A stretch of DNA of 46,619 nt from Chloroflexi bacterium CSP1-4 (GCA_001443375.1 LDXM01000015.1:14376-60994); one strand, 5' to 3'; shown: positions 1 through 8,890, counted from the stretch's first letter. Made by a program: numbers and translations. Notes: generated from the letters alone by a model not told the origin.

Positions 1-852
1 TTCCAGGAGAGCGAGGACTCGTCGAACGCCACGATCAAGGCGCAGGTCGAGGCGGGCCAGGTCACGTGGGACATCGTCGACGTGGGCAATGACTTCGGGC
101 TGGACGCCAACGCCGCCCTGCTCGAGCCGCTCGACTACAGCAAGATCCACCAGGACGAGATCCTCGACGGCTTCGCCGGCACGTATCGCGTGGCCGACAT
201 CACCTACGGCGTCGTCCTCGCCTACAACACCGACAAGATGGGCGGCCAGGTCCCCGAGGGCTGGGCCGACTTCTTCGACACGACCAAGTTCCCCGGCAAG
301 CGCGGCATGTGGGACTACTCGGCGGGCGGCATCTTCGAGTTCGCCCTGCTGGCCGACGGCGTCGCGCCTGGGGACCTCTACCCGCTCGACCTCGCTCGGG
401 CGACCAAGAAGCTCGACACGATCAAGGAGGATCTCGTCTTCTGGTCGTCGGGCGCCGAGTCGCAGGACCTCATCGGCAAGGGCGAGGTCACCATGACGAT
501 GATCTGGAACGGTCGCGGCTACAGCGCGAAGCACATCGACAACAACCCGGTCGAGATCCAGTGGAATCAGCAGATCGTCACGGCGGACTACTTCGTCGTG
601 CCCAAGGGCACGCCGAACAAGGACCTGGCCATGGATTTCATCGCCTGGGCGACCTGCAAGGAGAACAACGCGGCACCGTCGAAATACATCCCGTACGGGC
701 CGACCAACAAGCTCGCCACGGCGGACCCGGCCAAGGTCGCCGATCTCAGCGTTTCGAACGCCGACGCCAATTCGGCCTACTTCGACGACGCCTGGATCGT
801 CGACAACGCCCAGCTGCTCGAGGATGCCTACCAGGAGTGGAAGACCAAGTAA
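1..852 (+). CDS. ABC transporter substrate-binding protein, PotD/YdcS-like (5' partial)
   Basis: The frame is open from the first base, so the N-terminus, signal peptide and start lie outside the window; about 283 residues of the C-terminal part remain. The visible part has features of family-1 extracellular solute-binding proteins of the polyamine type: an N-lobe segment with TWDIVDVGND, a hinge-like TYGVVLAYNTDKM, the PEGWADFFD segment typical of PotD-like proteins, and the late VPKGTPNKDLAMDFIAW helix. It should capture its ligand outside the membrane and pass it to the two permeases that follow. It is followed by a 22-bp palindrome and then permease and ATPase genes in the same direction. 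The exact ligand (spermidine, putrescine, 4-aminobutyrate or another small cation) cannot be read from sequence. Confidence 0.88.
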   Translation, partial: FQESEDSSNATIKAQVEAGQVTWDIVDVGNDFGLDANAALLEPLDYSKIHQDEILDGFAGTYRVADITYGVVLAYNTDKMGGQVPEGWADFFDTTKFPGKRGMWDYSAGGIFEFALLADGVAPGDLYPLDLARATKKLDTIKEDLVFWSSGAESQDLIGKGEVTMTMIWNGRGYSAKHIDNNPVEIQWNQQIVTADYFVVPKGTPNKDLAMDFIAWATCKENNAAPSKYIPYGPTNKLATADPAKVADLSVSNADANSAYFDDAWIVDNAQLLEDAYQEWKTK

Positions 853-874
853 CGTCAGGCGCCGGCGCCTGACG
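853..874 (+). terminator. 22-bp perfect palindrome between binding-protein and permease genes
   Basis: The 11-mer cgtcaggcgcc is followed immediately by its exact reverse complement, starting at the base after the TAA stop of the substrate-binding protein. In RNA it would fold into a GC-rich hairpin with a few central bases as loop. No T-tract follows, so full intrinsic termination is unlikely. A partial stop or an RNA-stabilising stem that gives more binding protein than permease is the likely role (inference). Confidence 0.55.
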
Positions 875-902
875 CGGCGGACGGGTGCACCGGCTCCGTC
901 CG

Positions 903-1787
903 ATGACCCGGGGATCGGGCCGTCGCCCTCGCGGCGGCCCGATCGTCGACCGCTGGGCGCTTCTGGCCATCCCGCTGATCGCCTTCCTGGTCGCCTTCTT
1001 CCTCGTCCCCCTGATCGTCGTCAGCCTGCGCAGCGTCGCCGACTTCCCCAAGCCGACCGGCGACATCTTCTCGAACTACGGTCGCTTCTTCGCCTCGGCG
1101 GCGAACCTCCGCGTCCTGGCCAACACGTTCTGGGTGGCCGCCCTGTCGACGGTCGTGTGCCTGGCGTTGGGCTACCCCTACGCCTACCTGATGAACATCG
1201 TCCGGCCCCGGGTGGCGGGGCTGCTCCTCATCGCCGTGCTCCTGCCGTTCTGGTCGAGCCTGCTCGTCCGGACCTACGCCTGGCAGGTCATCCTGCGTGA
1301 CACGGGCATCATCAACACGTTCCTGCTCGACTGGGGTTTGATCACCGAGCCGATCCCGCTCATCCGGACCACGCTCGGCGTCATGCTCGGCATGAGCCAG
1401 GTCCTGCTCCCCTTCATGGTCCTGCCGATCTACGCCGTGATGCGGCGCATCGATCCCGAGTACACCAAGGCGGCCGCCAACCTCGGCGCCCCGCCGTTCG
1501 CGGCCTTCCGGCGCGTGTTCCTGCCGCTGTCCCTGCCCGGCGTGCTCGCCGGCTCCCTCCTCGTCTTCGTCCTGGCGCTCGGGTTCTACATCACGCCGGC
1601 CCTGCTCGGCTCGCCCAAGGACACGATGATCAGCCAGTTCATCGCCAACGCGGTCCAGCAGCGGCTGGATTGGGGCATCGGCGCCACCATGGCGGTGATC
1701 CTCATGGGCCTGACCCTCGTGGTCCTGTTCGTCGCCTCGCGTTTCATCCGCCTGCGCGATGTCTTCGGCAGCCTCGAGGAATCCTGA
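903..1787 (+). CDS. ABC transporter permease, PotB-type
   Basis: Inner-membrane permease of about 294 residues, the usual size for PotB/MalF-class subunits of polyamine importers. About six hydrophobic segments are visible, the first being WALLAIPLIAFLVAFFLVP. The cytoplasmic EAA-type coupling loop reads AAANLGAPPFAAFRRV, where the ATPase docks. ATG at 903 is chosen; an in-frame GTG at 885 would add only six residues. The gene sits between the binding protein and a second permease, separated from the latter by three bases, so co-translation is likely. Substrate specificity follows that of the binding protein and is not certain. Confidence 0.9.
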   Translation: MTRGSGRRPRGGPIVDRWALLAIPLIAFLVAFFLVPLIVVSLRSVADFPKPTGDIFSNYGRFFASAANLRVLANTFWVAALSTVVCLALGYPYAYLMNIVRPRVAGLLLIAVLLPFWSSLLVRTYAWQVILRDTGIINTFLLDWGLITEPIPLIRTTLGVMLGMSQVLLPFMVLPIYAVMRRIDPEYTKAAANLGAPPFAAFRRVFLPLSLPGVLAGSLLVFVLALGFYITPALLGSPKDTMISQFIANAVQQRLDWGIGATMAVILMGLTLVVLFVASRFIRLRDVFGSLEES

Positions 1788-1790
1788 ACC

Positions 1791-2588
1791 ATGACCGACT
1801 CCTGGCGCCAGCCGCGCCGCCTGCTGCTCCTGGCGCTCGGTGCCCTGACCGTGTTCTTCCTGATGGCCCCCACGCTCGTGGTCGTGCCCATGAGCGTCAC
1901 GGCGTCGAACGCCCTGACGTTCCCGCCGGAGGGCTTCTCGACCCGCTGGTACGAGAAGATGCTGACCGACCCGCAGTGGTCGTCCGGCTTCGTCAACAGC
2001 GCCCAGGTGGCCTTCCTGACCGCCGTGCTGGCGACCGTGCTGGGCACGCTCGCTGCGCTGGGGACGGTCCGCGGGCGGTTCCCGGGCAAGAGCGCGGTCA
2101 ACGCGCTCGTCCTCTCGCCGCTCATCGTGCCCGTGATCATCATCGCCATCGGGATGTTCTCGCTGTTCGTGCGCTGGAAGATCAGCGGCTCGATCGCGGG
2201 CCTCGTCCTCGCCCACACGGCGCTGGCCGTGCCCTTCGTCGTCATCAACGTCGCCACGAGCCTGCGCACGATCGACCGCAACCTGGAGCTGGCCGCGATG
2301 AACCTGGGCGCCGACCCGGTCCGGACGTTCCGGCGGGTGACCCTGCCGCTCATCCTGCCCGGAGTCCTGGCCGGTGGCCTGTTCGCATTCATCACCTCGT
2401 GGGACGAGGTCGTCGTGTCGATCTTCCTGACGACCGCTCGCTTCAGGACGCTGCCCGTCGAGATGTGGGAGCAGGTTCGCCAGGTGGTCGACCCGACGGT
2501 GGCCGCTGTCGCGACCACGCTGCTGGCGGTGACCACGAGCCTGCTGCTGCTGGTCCTCGTCGTGCGCCGCCAGGCACCCGCCCGATGA
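1791..2588 (+). CDS. ABC transporter permease, PotC-type
   Basis: Second inner-membrane subunit, 265 residues, with about six membrane segments (for example LIVPVIIIAIGMFSLFV) and its own EAA loop, AAMNLGADPVRTFRRV. It should pair with the preceding PotB-type protein to form the translocation pore. Its ATG lies three bases after the upstream stop, and its TGA overlaps the ATG of the ATPase gene as ATGA. This order (binding protein, permease, permease, ATPase) is one of the standard arrangements for polyamine-type importers. Confidence 0.9.
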   Translation: MTDSWRQPRRLLLLALGALTVFFLMAPTLVVVPMSVTASNALTFPPEGFSTRWYEKMLTDPQWSSGFVNSAQVAFLTAVLATVLGTLAALGTVRGRFPGKSAVNALVLSPLIVPVIIIAIGMFSLFVRWKISGSIAGLVLAHTALAVPFVVINVATSLRTIDRNLELAAMNLGADPVRTFRRVTLPLILPGVLAGGLFAFITSWDEVVVSIFLTTARFRTLPVEMWEQVRQVVDPTVAAVATTLLAVTTSLLLLVLVVRRQAPAR

Positions 2589-3727
2589 GCGCAAGGAGCC
2601 GTCACTGGGGCGCGGCCCCCGACCGGCCGGCGCTCGCCCTGCGCAACCTGTCAAAAGTCTTCGGGGACGTGCCGGCCGTCGACGGAGTGGACCTGGAGGT
2701 CCGCCAGGGCGAGTTCATCACGCTGCTCGGGCCGTCGGGCTCGGGCAAGACGACGACCCTGCGGATGATCGCCGGCTTCACCCTCCAGTCGGGCGGGACG
2801 ATCGAGATCGACGGTGTCGACATGGGCCACGTCCCACCCTACCGACGCGATGTCGGGATGGTCTTCCAGAACTACGCCCTGTTCCCGCACATGACCGCCG
2901 CCGAGAACATCGCGTTCCCGCTCCAGATGCGCCGGGTGGGCCGACCCGAGATCAAGCGCCGGGTGGCCGACGCGCTCGGCCTGGTGAAGCTGGAGGGCCT
3001 CGGCCAGCGCTATCCCCGCCAGCTGTCCGGTGGCCAGCAGCAGCGGATCGCGTTCGCCCGGGCGGTCGTCTTCAATCCCCGCCTCCTGCTCATGGACGAG
3101 CCGCTCGGCGCGCTCGACAAGAAGCTGCGCGAGGCGCTCCAGCTCGAGGTCATGCACATCAGCCGCCAGCTCGGTGCGACGGTCGTGTACGTGACCCATG
3201 ACCAGGATGAGGCGCTCGTCATGAGCGACCGGATCGCGATCTTCAGCAGGGGCAGGATCGAGCAGCTGGGCACTGGCGAGGACCTGTACGAGCGGCCGGC
3301 CTCGCTGTTCGTGGCCGATTTCATCGGCGAGTCGAACATCCTGCGCGGTCGATTCGAGCCCGCCGGGGATGGCGGCTGGCTGGTCCGCGACCCCTGGCGC
3401 TGGCAGGTCGGCGCGGCCGCGGCGGCGCGGGCCTCGCTCGAAGGCGGTTCCGCCGCGGCGCTCGTCGTGCGGCCGGAGCGGCTCAGGATCGTGGGCGTGG
3501 ACGCCGGGCCCGGGCTGGCCACCGGCGTGAACGCGGTCGACGCGATCGTGCGCGATGTGCTCTATCTCGGCTCGATGCGCAAGTTCGAGCTGGTGCTGCC
3601 CGACGGCAACGCGGCAGTGGTCCGCCAACAGCGCGGCGGCGGCGGGCACGAGGGCCGGGCGGGCGACCGGGTCCGGCTGACCTGGGCGGTCGATGACGGG
3701 GTGCTCGTCGCCGACCCGCACGGCTGA
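2585..3727 (+). CDS. ABC transporter ATP-binding protein, PotA-type
   Basis: ATPase subunit of 380 residues that powers the importer at the cytoplasmic face. Visible motifs are Walker A GPSGSGKTT (about residues 49-57), the Q-loop in MVFQNYALFPH, the signature LSGGQQQRIAFAR, Walker B LLLMDEPLGALD and the switch His in YVTHDQDEAL. The C-terminal third, from about residue 270, matches the TOBE/OB regulatory extension of PotA/MalK-class proteins and contains the usual VRPERLRI strand. ATG at 2585 overlaps the previous stop by four bases. An open frame extends upstream across the permease gene but has no homology there, so it is a shadow. Confidence 0.92.
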   Translation: MSARSRHWGAAPDRPALALRNLSKVFGDVPAVDGVDLEVRQGEFITLLGPSGSGKTTTLRMIAGFTLQSGGTIEIDGVDMGHVPPYRRDVGMVFQNYALFPHMTAAENIAFPLQMRRVGRPEIKRRVADALGLVKLEGLGQRYPRQLSGGQQQRIAFARAVVFNPRLLLMDEPLGALDKKLREALQLEVMHISRQLGATVVYVTHDQDEALVMSDRIAIFSRGRIEQLGTGEDLYERPASLFVADFIGESNILRGRFEPAGDGGWLVRDPWRWQVGAAAAARASLEGGSAAALVVRPERLRIVGVDAGPGLATGVNAVDAIVRDVLYLGSMRKFELVLPDGNAAVVRQQRGGGGHEGRAGDRVRLTWAVDDGVLVADPHG

Positions 3728-3869
3728 GGACGAGACCCTCGGCGCTCAGGCCGCGGGGAACGCCTCGCGGACCCGCGCTGCCACGCAGGCTCGCGTCCGG
3801 GCCAGACCTCCCTCCGCGACGGGCCCTTCCTCCCTTCCGCCCTGCCCGCTCTTCTCGTCTACTAGGGGC

Positions 3870-4145
3870 GTGAGGAAATCCGAGTCGCCAACTCAGGAAT
3901 GCGCCCTGGCCGACCTGCCGGCCGGCGTCCCGGCTCGCGTCGTCGCGATCGACGAGGAGCGGCTACTGGTTCTCGCGGCCCACGGCATCCGCCCCGGGGT
4001 CGTCGTCTCGGTCGAGGACGACGCACCGTTCGGCGGCCCGCGGATCATCCGGCTCGGTCCGGCCCGGCTGGCGATCGCCCGGGTCGTGGCCGCAGCGATC
4101 CGGGTGCGGCCCGAGCCCGCCGCGGACGCGGCGAGGACGCGATGA
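3870..4145 (+). CDS. feoA: FeoA-domain protein (ferrous iron transport accessory)
   Basis: Small SH3-like FeoA protein of about 91 residues, believed to assist FeoB at the cytoplasmic face. The core ALADLPAGVPARVVAI and the later HGIRPGVVVSVEDDAPFGGP and LGPARLAIAR follow the FeoA pattern of Leu, PG and G turns. I chose GTG at 3870 because homology begins shortly after it; an open frame runs further upstream (to 3693) but that part is low-complexity Arg/Pro sequence. A -10-like tctact ends six bases before the GTG, so the mRNA may be leaderless. The stop overlaps the feoB start as ATGA. No clear Fur or DtxR box was seen upstream. Confidence 0.78.
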   Translation: MRKSESPTQECALADLPAGVPARVVAIDEERLLVLAAHGIRPGVVVSVEDDAPFGGPRIIRLGPARLAIARVVAAAIRVRPEPAADAARTR

Positions 4146-6160
4146 GCGCCGTCGAAGCCGGCGAGCTGGCCTGCCACCGACCGGCCGCCACAGAAACGGA
4201 GGCGTCGGGCGAAGCCCCGGCCGCGGGGGCCGTGGACGGCGACGGGAGTCCGGTCATCGCGGTCGTGGGCCGGCCGAACGTGGGCAAGTCGACCTTCTTC
4301 GCCCGTGCCAGCGGACGCTACGCCGAGGTGGCGAACGTGCCCGGGACGACGGTAAGCATCGCGCGGCGCCACGTCCGGCTCGGCGGTCGCGCGGCCGTCC
4401 TCATCGATCTACCCGGAGCGTTCACGCTGACCGACCGGAGCGACGGCCTCCCGGCGTTCTGGCAGCTCCTCCTCGCGGCGCGGCCGGACGCCATCGTCGT
4501 CGTCGTCGACGCCGGCGACCTCCGGCGCCACCTCCCGCTCGCGCTGGCCTGCCGGGACCTGGGTGTCCCGATCGTCGTCGCGGCCAACCTCGCCGACGAG
4601 GCCGGCGCACGCGGGATCGAGGTGGACCTGGGGCGGCTCTCGCAGCTCCTCGCGGCCCCCGTCCATCGCACGATCGGACGGCAGGGGGTGGGCGTCCTTG
4701 CCGCGGTCGGCGACGCGATCCGGCTGGCGGGTGTGCGATCGAGCGGAGACCGGGCGGCGGTGCGGCGGGCCCTCCCCGTGCCGCCCTACCCGGCGGACGT
4801 CGTCCGGCGCGTCTCGGCCCTCGCGGGCAGGCTTGCCGGGGGAGATGTCCCGACCGACCACGTGCCGCCCGAGCTGCTCTCGGCCGTCGCCGCCGGACGG
4901 CTCTCGCCGGTCGGCGCGGCGACCATCGTGGCGGCCGAAGACCTCGAGCCGGAGCGCTGGGCGGTCGCCGAGCGGTGGGCCGCCCAGGTCGAGCGACGTC
5001 ACGCCGTCAGGCCGCCGCTCGCCGACCGGCTCGCCCGGCACGTGACCGCGCCCTGGCCCGGCCTCCCGCTCTTCGCGCTCGTCACGCTGGCCAGCCTGGG
5101 CGCGACGATGGCCCTCGGCACCTTCCTGTCCAACGTCCTGGGCAGTGCCTGGAGCGCCGCCGTGTCGCCGGTCCTCACGGCCGTCGTGACGGCGCTCGTC
5201 CCGATCCCGGCCCTCGCGGCGGCGACCCTGTGGGCCCTCGACAGCGGCCTGCTGGCGATGGTGTCGGTCGGGATCCCGTTCGTCCTGTCCTTCTACCTCC
5301 TCCTCGCCGTGCTCGAGGATTCCGGCTACCTGGCCGGCGCGGCGGTCCTCGCCGATCGGATCTTCAACGCGCTGGGGCTGCCCGGGCGGGCCGCGATCCC
5401 GCTCCTCGCCGCCACCGGCTGCAACGTCCCGGCGATCTACGGCACGCGCGTCCTCGACTCGCGACGCGAGCGGCTCCTGGCGTCGTTCCTCATCACGCTC
5501 ACCCCGTGCTCGGCCCGCTCGGCGGTCGTCATCGCCGCCCTGGCGCCCTTCGCTGGGCCGCTCGCCGCCTTCGCCGCGTTCGGGGTGGTCGGCCTGATCG
5601 CCCTTTCGGCGGGCCTCGCCGCGAACGCCCTGGTGCCCGGCCACCAGTCGCCCCTCGTGCTCGAGCTGCCGCCGCTGCGCCGTCCGATCGCCCGGCAGGT
5701 CGGCGCGAAGGCCTGGTTCCGCTTCAGCTCGTTCGTCACTACCGCGACCCCGGTCATGCTCGCCGGCTCGTTCGTCCTGGGCGGCCTCTACGAGACCGGG
5801 GCGATCGGCCCCATCGGAGACGCGATCGCGCCGCTCGTGAGGGGGCTGCTCGGGCTGCCGCCGGTGGCCGGCATCGCGCTCGCCCTGGCCTTCCTGCGCA
5901 AGGAGCTGGCCCTCCAGCTGCTCCTCGTCCTGGCGGTGGCCGAATACGGCGCCGGCGCGTCGAGCCTGGCGGCGTTCATGACGTCCGGCCAGCTGTTTGT
6001 CTACGCCATCGTCACGGCAGTCTCGGTGCCCTGCGTGGCCACGCTGGCGACCCTCGCCGGCGAGTTCGGCTGGCGGTCGGCGCTCACGGTGAGCGGCGCG
6101 ACCCTCGGCGTCGCGCTGGCGGCCGGCGGCATCGTGGCCAGGCTCGTGGGGATCGCGTAG
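4142..6160 (+). CDS. feoB: Ferrous iron transporter FeoB
   Basis: GTP-driven Fe(II) importer of the inner membrane, 672 residues. After a roughly 37-residue leader comes the G domain: G1 GRPNVGKS (about 43-50), the G2 Thr in PGTTVS, G3 DLPG and the FeoB-type G4 NLAD. A helical linker (about 160-290) precedes a C-terminal membrane half with two gate-like regions, one containing GCNVPAIYGTR and the other LTPCSARSAVV, and about eight or more membrane segments. ATG 4142 overlaps the feoA stop; the longer open frame upstream is a shadow of feoA. The protein is shorter than E. coli FeoB (about 770 residues). The feoAB pair forms an operon; no feoC-like gene follows. Confidence 0.94.
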   Translation: MSAVEAGELACHRPAATETEASGEAPAAGAVDGDGSPVIAVVGRPNVGKSTFFARASGRYAEVANVPGTTVSIARRHVRLGGRAAVLIDLPGAFTLTDRSDGLPAFWQLLLAARPDAIVVVVDAGDLRRHLPLALACRDLGVPIVVAANLADEAGARGIEVDLGRLSQLLAAPVHRTIGRQGVGVLAAVGDAIRLAGVRSSGDRAAVRRALPVPPYPADVVRRVSALAGRLAGGDVPTDHVPPELLSAVAAGRLSPVGAATIVAAEDLEPERWAVAERWAAQVERRHAVRPPLADRLARHVTAPWPGLPLFALVTLASLGATMALGTFLSNVLGSAWSAAVSPVLTAVVTALVPIPALAAATLWALDSGLLAMVSVGIPFVLSFYLLLAVLEDSGYLAGAAVLADRIFNALGLPGRAAIPLLAATGCNVPAIYGTRVLDSRRERLLASFLITLTPCSARSAVVIAALAPFAGPLAAFAAFGVVGLIALSAGLAANALVPGHQSPLVLELPPLRRPIARQVGAKAWFRFSSFVTTATPVMLAGSFVLGGLYETGAIGPIGDAIAPLVRGLLGLPPVAGIALALAFLRKELALQLLLVLAVAEYGAGASSLAAFMTSGQLFVYAIVTAVSVPCVATLATLAGEFGWRSALTVSGATLGVALAAGGIVARLVGIA

Positions 6161-6222
6161 CGGGCCGGTCCCGACGCCGTCGATGGCGAGGCACGCGCCC
6201 GAGCATCGGCCGGAGCAACGCC

Positions 6223-6228
6223 TAGACT
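6223..6228 (+). promoter_or_regulatory. -10 element of a probably leaderless promoter (NUDIX gene)
   Basis: TAGACT lies exactly six bases before the ATG at 6235, which would place the transcription start at the start codon. No Shine-Dalgarno sequence precedes that ATG. The same TANNNT-N6-ATG layout is seen at three other genes in this window. Confidence 0.6.
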
Positions 6229-6234
6229 CGCCCG

Positions 6235-6705
6235 ATGAGCAGCCGCATCAGTGCGGGGATCCTTCTCTACCGGGTCCGGGCGGGCCGCCTCGAGGTCCTC
6301 CTCGGTCACCCCGGCGGTCCCTGGGCGCGCACCAAGGACGCCGGCCACTGGTCGATCCCCAAGGGCGAGGTCGACGACGAGGCTGAGGATCTGCTCGCGG
6401 TGGCGCGCCGGGAATTCGCCGAGGAAACCTGCCACCCGGTCCCGCAGGGCGCGCTCATCCCCCTCGGCGAGACGCGGCAGAAGGGCGGCAAGCTCGTCCA
6501 TGCCTGGGCCGTCGAGGGCGACCTGGATCCCGCGAGCGCGGCGAGCAACACATTCGAGATGGAGTGGCCGCCCGGGTCGGGCCGTCGAGAGGCCTTCCCC
6601 GAGATCGACCGGGTCGAGTGGTTCAGCGCCGTTGAGGGCCGCCTCCGTATCAAGGAGGCCCAGGTCGTCTTCATCGACCGGCTGGAGGCGACGCGGCCGG
6701 GCTGA
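6235..6705 (+). CDS. NUDIX hydrolase (COG4119-like predicted NTP pyrophosphohydrolase)
   Basis: Cytoplasmic hydrolase of 156 residues that should cleave a nucleoside diphosphate linked to another moiety. The NUDIX box is recognisable: WSIPKGEVDDEAEDLLAVA followed by RREFAEET. It carries one extra residue between the first Gly and Glu, and Cys replaces the usual last Gly. The opening SAGILLYRVRAGRLEVLLGHPGG is characteristic of the small NUDIX group of COG4119. ATG at 6235 has no ribosome-binding site but a -10 box six bases away. The gene stands alone between feoB and an aminotransferase gene; the substrate is unknown. Confidence 0.88.
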   Translation: MSSRISAGILLYRVRAGRLEVLLGHPGGPWARTKDAGHWSIPKGEVDDEAEDLLAVARREFAEETCHPVPQGALIPLGETRQKGGKLVHAWAVEGDLDPASAASNTFEMEWPPGSGRREAFPEIDRVEWFSAVEGRLRIKEAQVVFIDRLEATRPG

Positions 6706-6728
6706 CGGCCAACGGCGTCCGGCCGGGA

Positions 6729-6734
6729 TACGAT
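6729..6734 (+). promoter_or_regulatory. -10 element of a probably leaderless promoter (aminotransferase gene)
   Basis: TACGAT ends six bases before the ATG at 6741, the same geometry as at 6223. No ribosome-binding site is visible between the preceding gene's stop (6705) and this start. Confidence 0.58.
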
Positions 6735-6740
6735 GCGCGG

Positions 6741-7946
6741 ATGCGACCGACCTTCGCCGACCTCCAGCCCGCACCACCGGACGCGATCCTCGGCTTGGCC
6801 GAGGCCTTCCGCGCCGACCCCCGGACCGACAAGATCAGCCTCGCCTCGGGCGTCTACGTCGACGAGAGCGGCACGACCCCGGTGCTCCAGACCGTCCTCG
6901 AGGCCGAGCAGCGCATCCTGCACGGCCAGACGACCAAGCTCTACAAGCCCATCGCCGGCGACCCAGCCTACACGCATGCCGTGCGCGAGCTGCTCTTCGG
7001 CGCCGAGCACCAGGCCCTGGCCGAGGGCCGCGTCGAGACGCTCCACACACCGGGGGGCACCGGCGCCCTGCGCGTGGCGGCCGACCTCGTCCGGCGGCTT
7101 CGGCCGGCGAGCACGGTCTGGCTGAGCAGCCCGACCTGGCCGAACCACCCGCAGGTCTTCGACGCGGCCGGCCTCGACACGCGGACGTATCCCTACCTCG
7201 ACGGGGCGAGGGGCGGCCTCGACTTCGAGGGCATGCTGGGCGCGCTGGCGGCCGCCGCGCCCGGCGACGTGGTCGTCCTCCATGCCTGCTGCCACAACCC
7301 CACCGGCATCGACCCGACGCCCGAGCAGTGGGAGGCCATCGCCGCCCTCGTCGACGTGCGCGGCCTGCTGCCGCTTCTCGACTTCGCCTACCAGGGCTTC
7401 GGCGACGGCCTGAACGAGGATGCCGTGGGGCTCATGACCATGGCCCGCTCCGGGCGCGAGCTCCTCGTCGCCTCGAGCTTCTCGAAGAACTTCGCCCTGT
7501 ACGCCGAGCGCGTCGGGGCGCTCTCGATCGTGGCGTCGACGCGGCCGGAGGCGCACGCCCTGCTCAGCCACGCCAAGGTGGCCGTCCGGGCGAACTACTC
7601 GAACCCACCCGCCCACGGCGGCGAGATCGTGGCCACGATCCTCCTCGATCCCGCCCTGCGCGCCCGCTGGGAGGACGAGGTGACCGCGATGCGCGAGCGG
7701 ATCAACGGCAACCGGGCGCGCTTCGTCGAGGGCCTCGAGGGGGCGGGTGCGCCGATCGAGCCCGCGCCGCTCCTGCGCCAGCGCGGCATGTTCTCGCTCC
7801 TCGGCCTCACGACGGAGCAGGTCGCGCGGCTGCGGACGGAGTTCGGCGTCTACGTCGTGGGCAGGGGGCGGGTCAACGTGGCCGGCCTCACGGGCCGCAA
7901 CATCGGCCCGGCCTGCGCGGCCATCGCCGCGGTGCTCGCCGGCTGA
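6741..7946 (+). CDS. Aromatic/aspartate-type class I aminotransferase
   Basis: PLP enzyme of 401 residues matching the AspC/TyrB subgroup of class I aminotransferases, which moves amino groups between aspartate or aromatic amino acids and 2-oxo acids in the cytoplasm. Features visible are the N-terminal KISLASGVYVDESGTTPVL, the cofactor-contacting TPGGTGALR, WLSSPTWPNH, the conserved HACCHNPTGIDPT, DFAYQGFG and the PLP lysine in SSFSKNF (Lys249). Length and motif spacing are normal. It lies 35 bases after the NUDIX gene but has its own -10-like box. Specificity for aspartate or aromatic substrates cannot be decided here. Confidence 0.92.
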   Translation: MRPTFADLQPAPPDAILGLAEAFRADPRTDKISLASGVYVDESGTTPVLQTVLEAEQRILHGQTTKLYKPIAGDPAYTHAVRELLFGAEHQALAEGRVETLHTPGGTGALRVAADLVRRLRPASTVWLSSPTWPNHPQVFDAAGLDTRTYPYLDGARGGLDFEGMLGALAAAAPGDVVVLHACCHNPTGIDPTPEQWEAIAALVDVRGLLPLLDFAYQGFGDGLNEDAVGLMTMARSGRELLVASSFSKNFALYAERVGALSIVASTRPEAHALLSHAKVAVRANYSNPPAHGGEIVATILLDPALRARWEDEVTAMRERINGNRARFVEGLEGAGAPIEPAPLLRQRGMFSLLGLTTEQVARLRTEFGVYVVGRGRVNVAGLTGRNIGPACAAIAAVLAG

Positions 7947-7999
7947 GCGGAGCGGCGGGGTATCGTTGCCGTCGAGGGGGGTTGTAGCGGAGGTTCCGG

Positions 8000-8890
8000 A
8001 TGGACGTCGGGGTCATCGTGCCGCAGGGCTGGACCGGCGAGTACGACGGCTGGGATGCGCGGCGCGCGTGGGAGCGCACGGTCGCCGTGGCTCGCCAAGC
8101 GGAGCGGCTGGGCTTCGAGTCGATCTGGGTCTTCGACCATTTCCACACCGTCCCCGACCCGAGCGACGAGCTGACCTTCGAGTCCTTTACCACGCTGGCC
8201 GCCCTGGCAGGGTTGACCGAGCGCGTGCGCCTCGGGCACGTCGTGATCTGCACCGCCTTCCGCAACCCCGCCCTGACGGCCAAGATGATCGGCACGCTCG
8301 ACGTCATCAGCGGCGGCCGCATGGAGCTTGGCATCGGCGCCGGCTGGAAGGAGGACGAGTGGCTGGCCTACGGCTACGGCTTCCCCGACACGAAGACGCG
8401 CCTGGCCATGCTGGCCGATCACCTCGAGGTCATCACGCGCATGCTCGGCCCGGGGCACGCCACGTACGCCGGCGCGTACGCCTCGGTGACCGACGCGATC
8501 AACCAGCCGCGCGGCCTCCAGGAGCCGCGCGTCCCGGTGATCGTGGGCGGCAACGGGCCCAACGTCACCTGGCGCCTGGCCGCACGGCACGCCGACGAGC
8601 TGAACCTTGACTGGCTGAGCCCGGACGAGGTCCGCGCGGCCCTGCCCGTCATCCGCTCGCGCTGCGAGGAGATCGGGCGGGACCCGGCCACGTTGCGGCT
8701 GTCGGTGAACATCGGGCGGGACACGTACGGGGTGCCCGGCGCCGCCCGCGTGGAGCTGCTGGCCGCCTACCGGGACGTCGGCGTGGTCCGGGTCATGGGG
8801 TTGCTGCAGGCGAGTGCCACGAGCGATGAGGCGCTCGCGGCGCTGGCCGAGGACGCCCGGGCCGCCGGCTGCAAGCTATTCGGGGGCTGA
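8000..8890 (+). CDS. LLM-class flavin/F420-dependent oxidoreductase
   Basis: Luciferase-like TIM-barrel oxidoreductase of 296 residues, of the type that usually uses reduced F420 or FMN. Visible marks are the N-terminal strand MDVGVIVPQG, the early FESIWVFDHFHT with the His of this superfamily, the central RVRLGHVVICTAFRNP, GGRMELGIGAGWKEDEW and the cofactor-phosphate loop IVGGNGP. ATG at 8000 is preceded by ggagg about seven bases upstream, and a -10-like tatcgt lies near 7960, so unlike its neighbours it has a leader. The substrate is unknown; no F420 biosynthesis gene lies in the window. Confidence 0.88.
   Translation: MDVGVIVPQGWTGEYDGWDARRAWERTVAVARQAERLGFESIWVFDHFHTVPDPSDELTFESFTTLAALAGLTERVRLGHVVICTAFRNPALTAKMIGTLDVISGGRMELGIGAGWKEDEWLAYGYGFPDTKTRLAMLADHLEVITRMLGPGHATYAGAYASVTDAINQPRGLQEPRVPVIVGGNGPNVTWRLAARHADELNLDWLSPDEVRAALPVIRSRCEEIGRDPATLRLSVNIGRDTYGVPGAARVELLAAYRDVGVVRVMGLLQASATSDEALAALAEDARAAGCKLFGG

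Noticed and set aside
855-2654. 599-residue open frame on the minus strand
   Set aside because: It is Arg/Asp/Gln/His-rich without domains and lies opposite two clear permease genes; an antisense shadow of GC-rich coding DNA.
2585-2654. A fusion of permease and ATPase suggested by one frame open from 1670
   Set aside because: The part before 2585 has no homology and overlaps the permease in another frame; ATGA coupling explains the layout.
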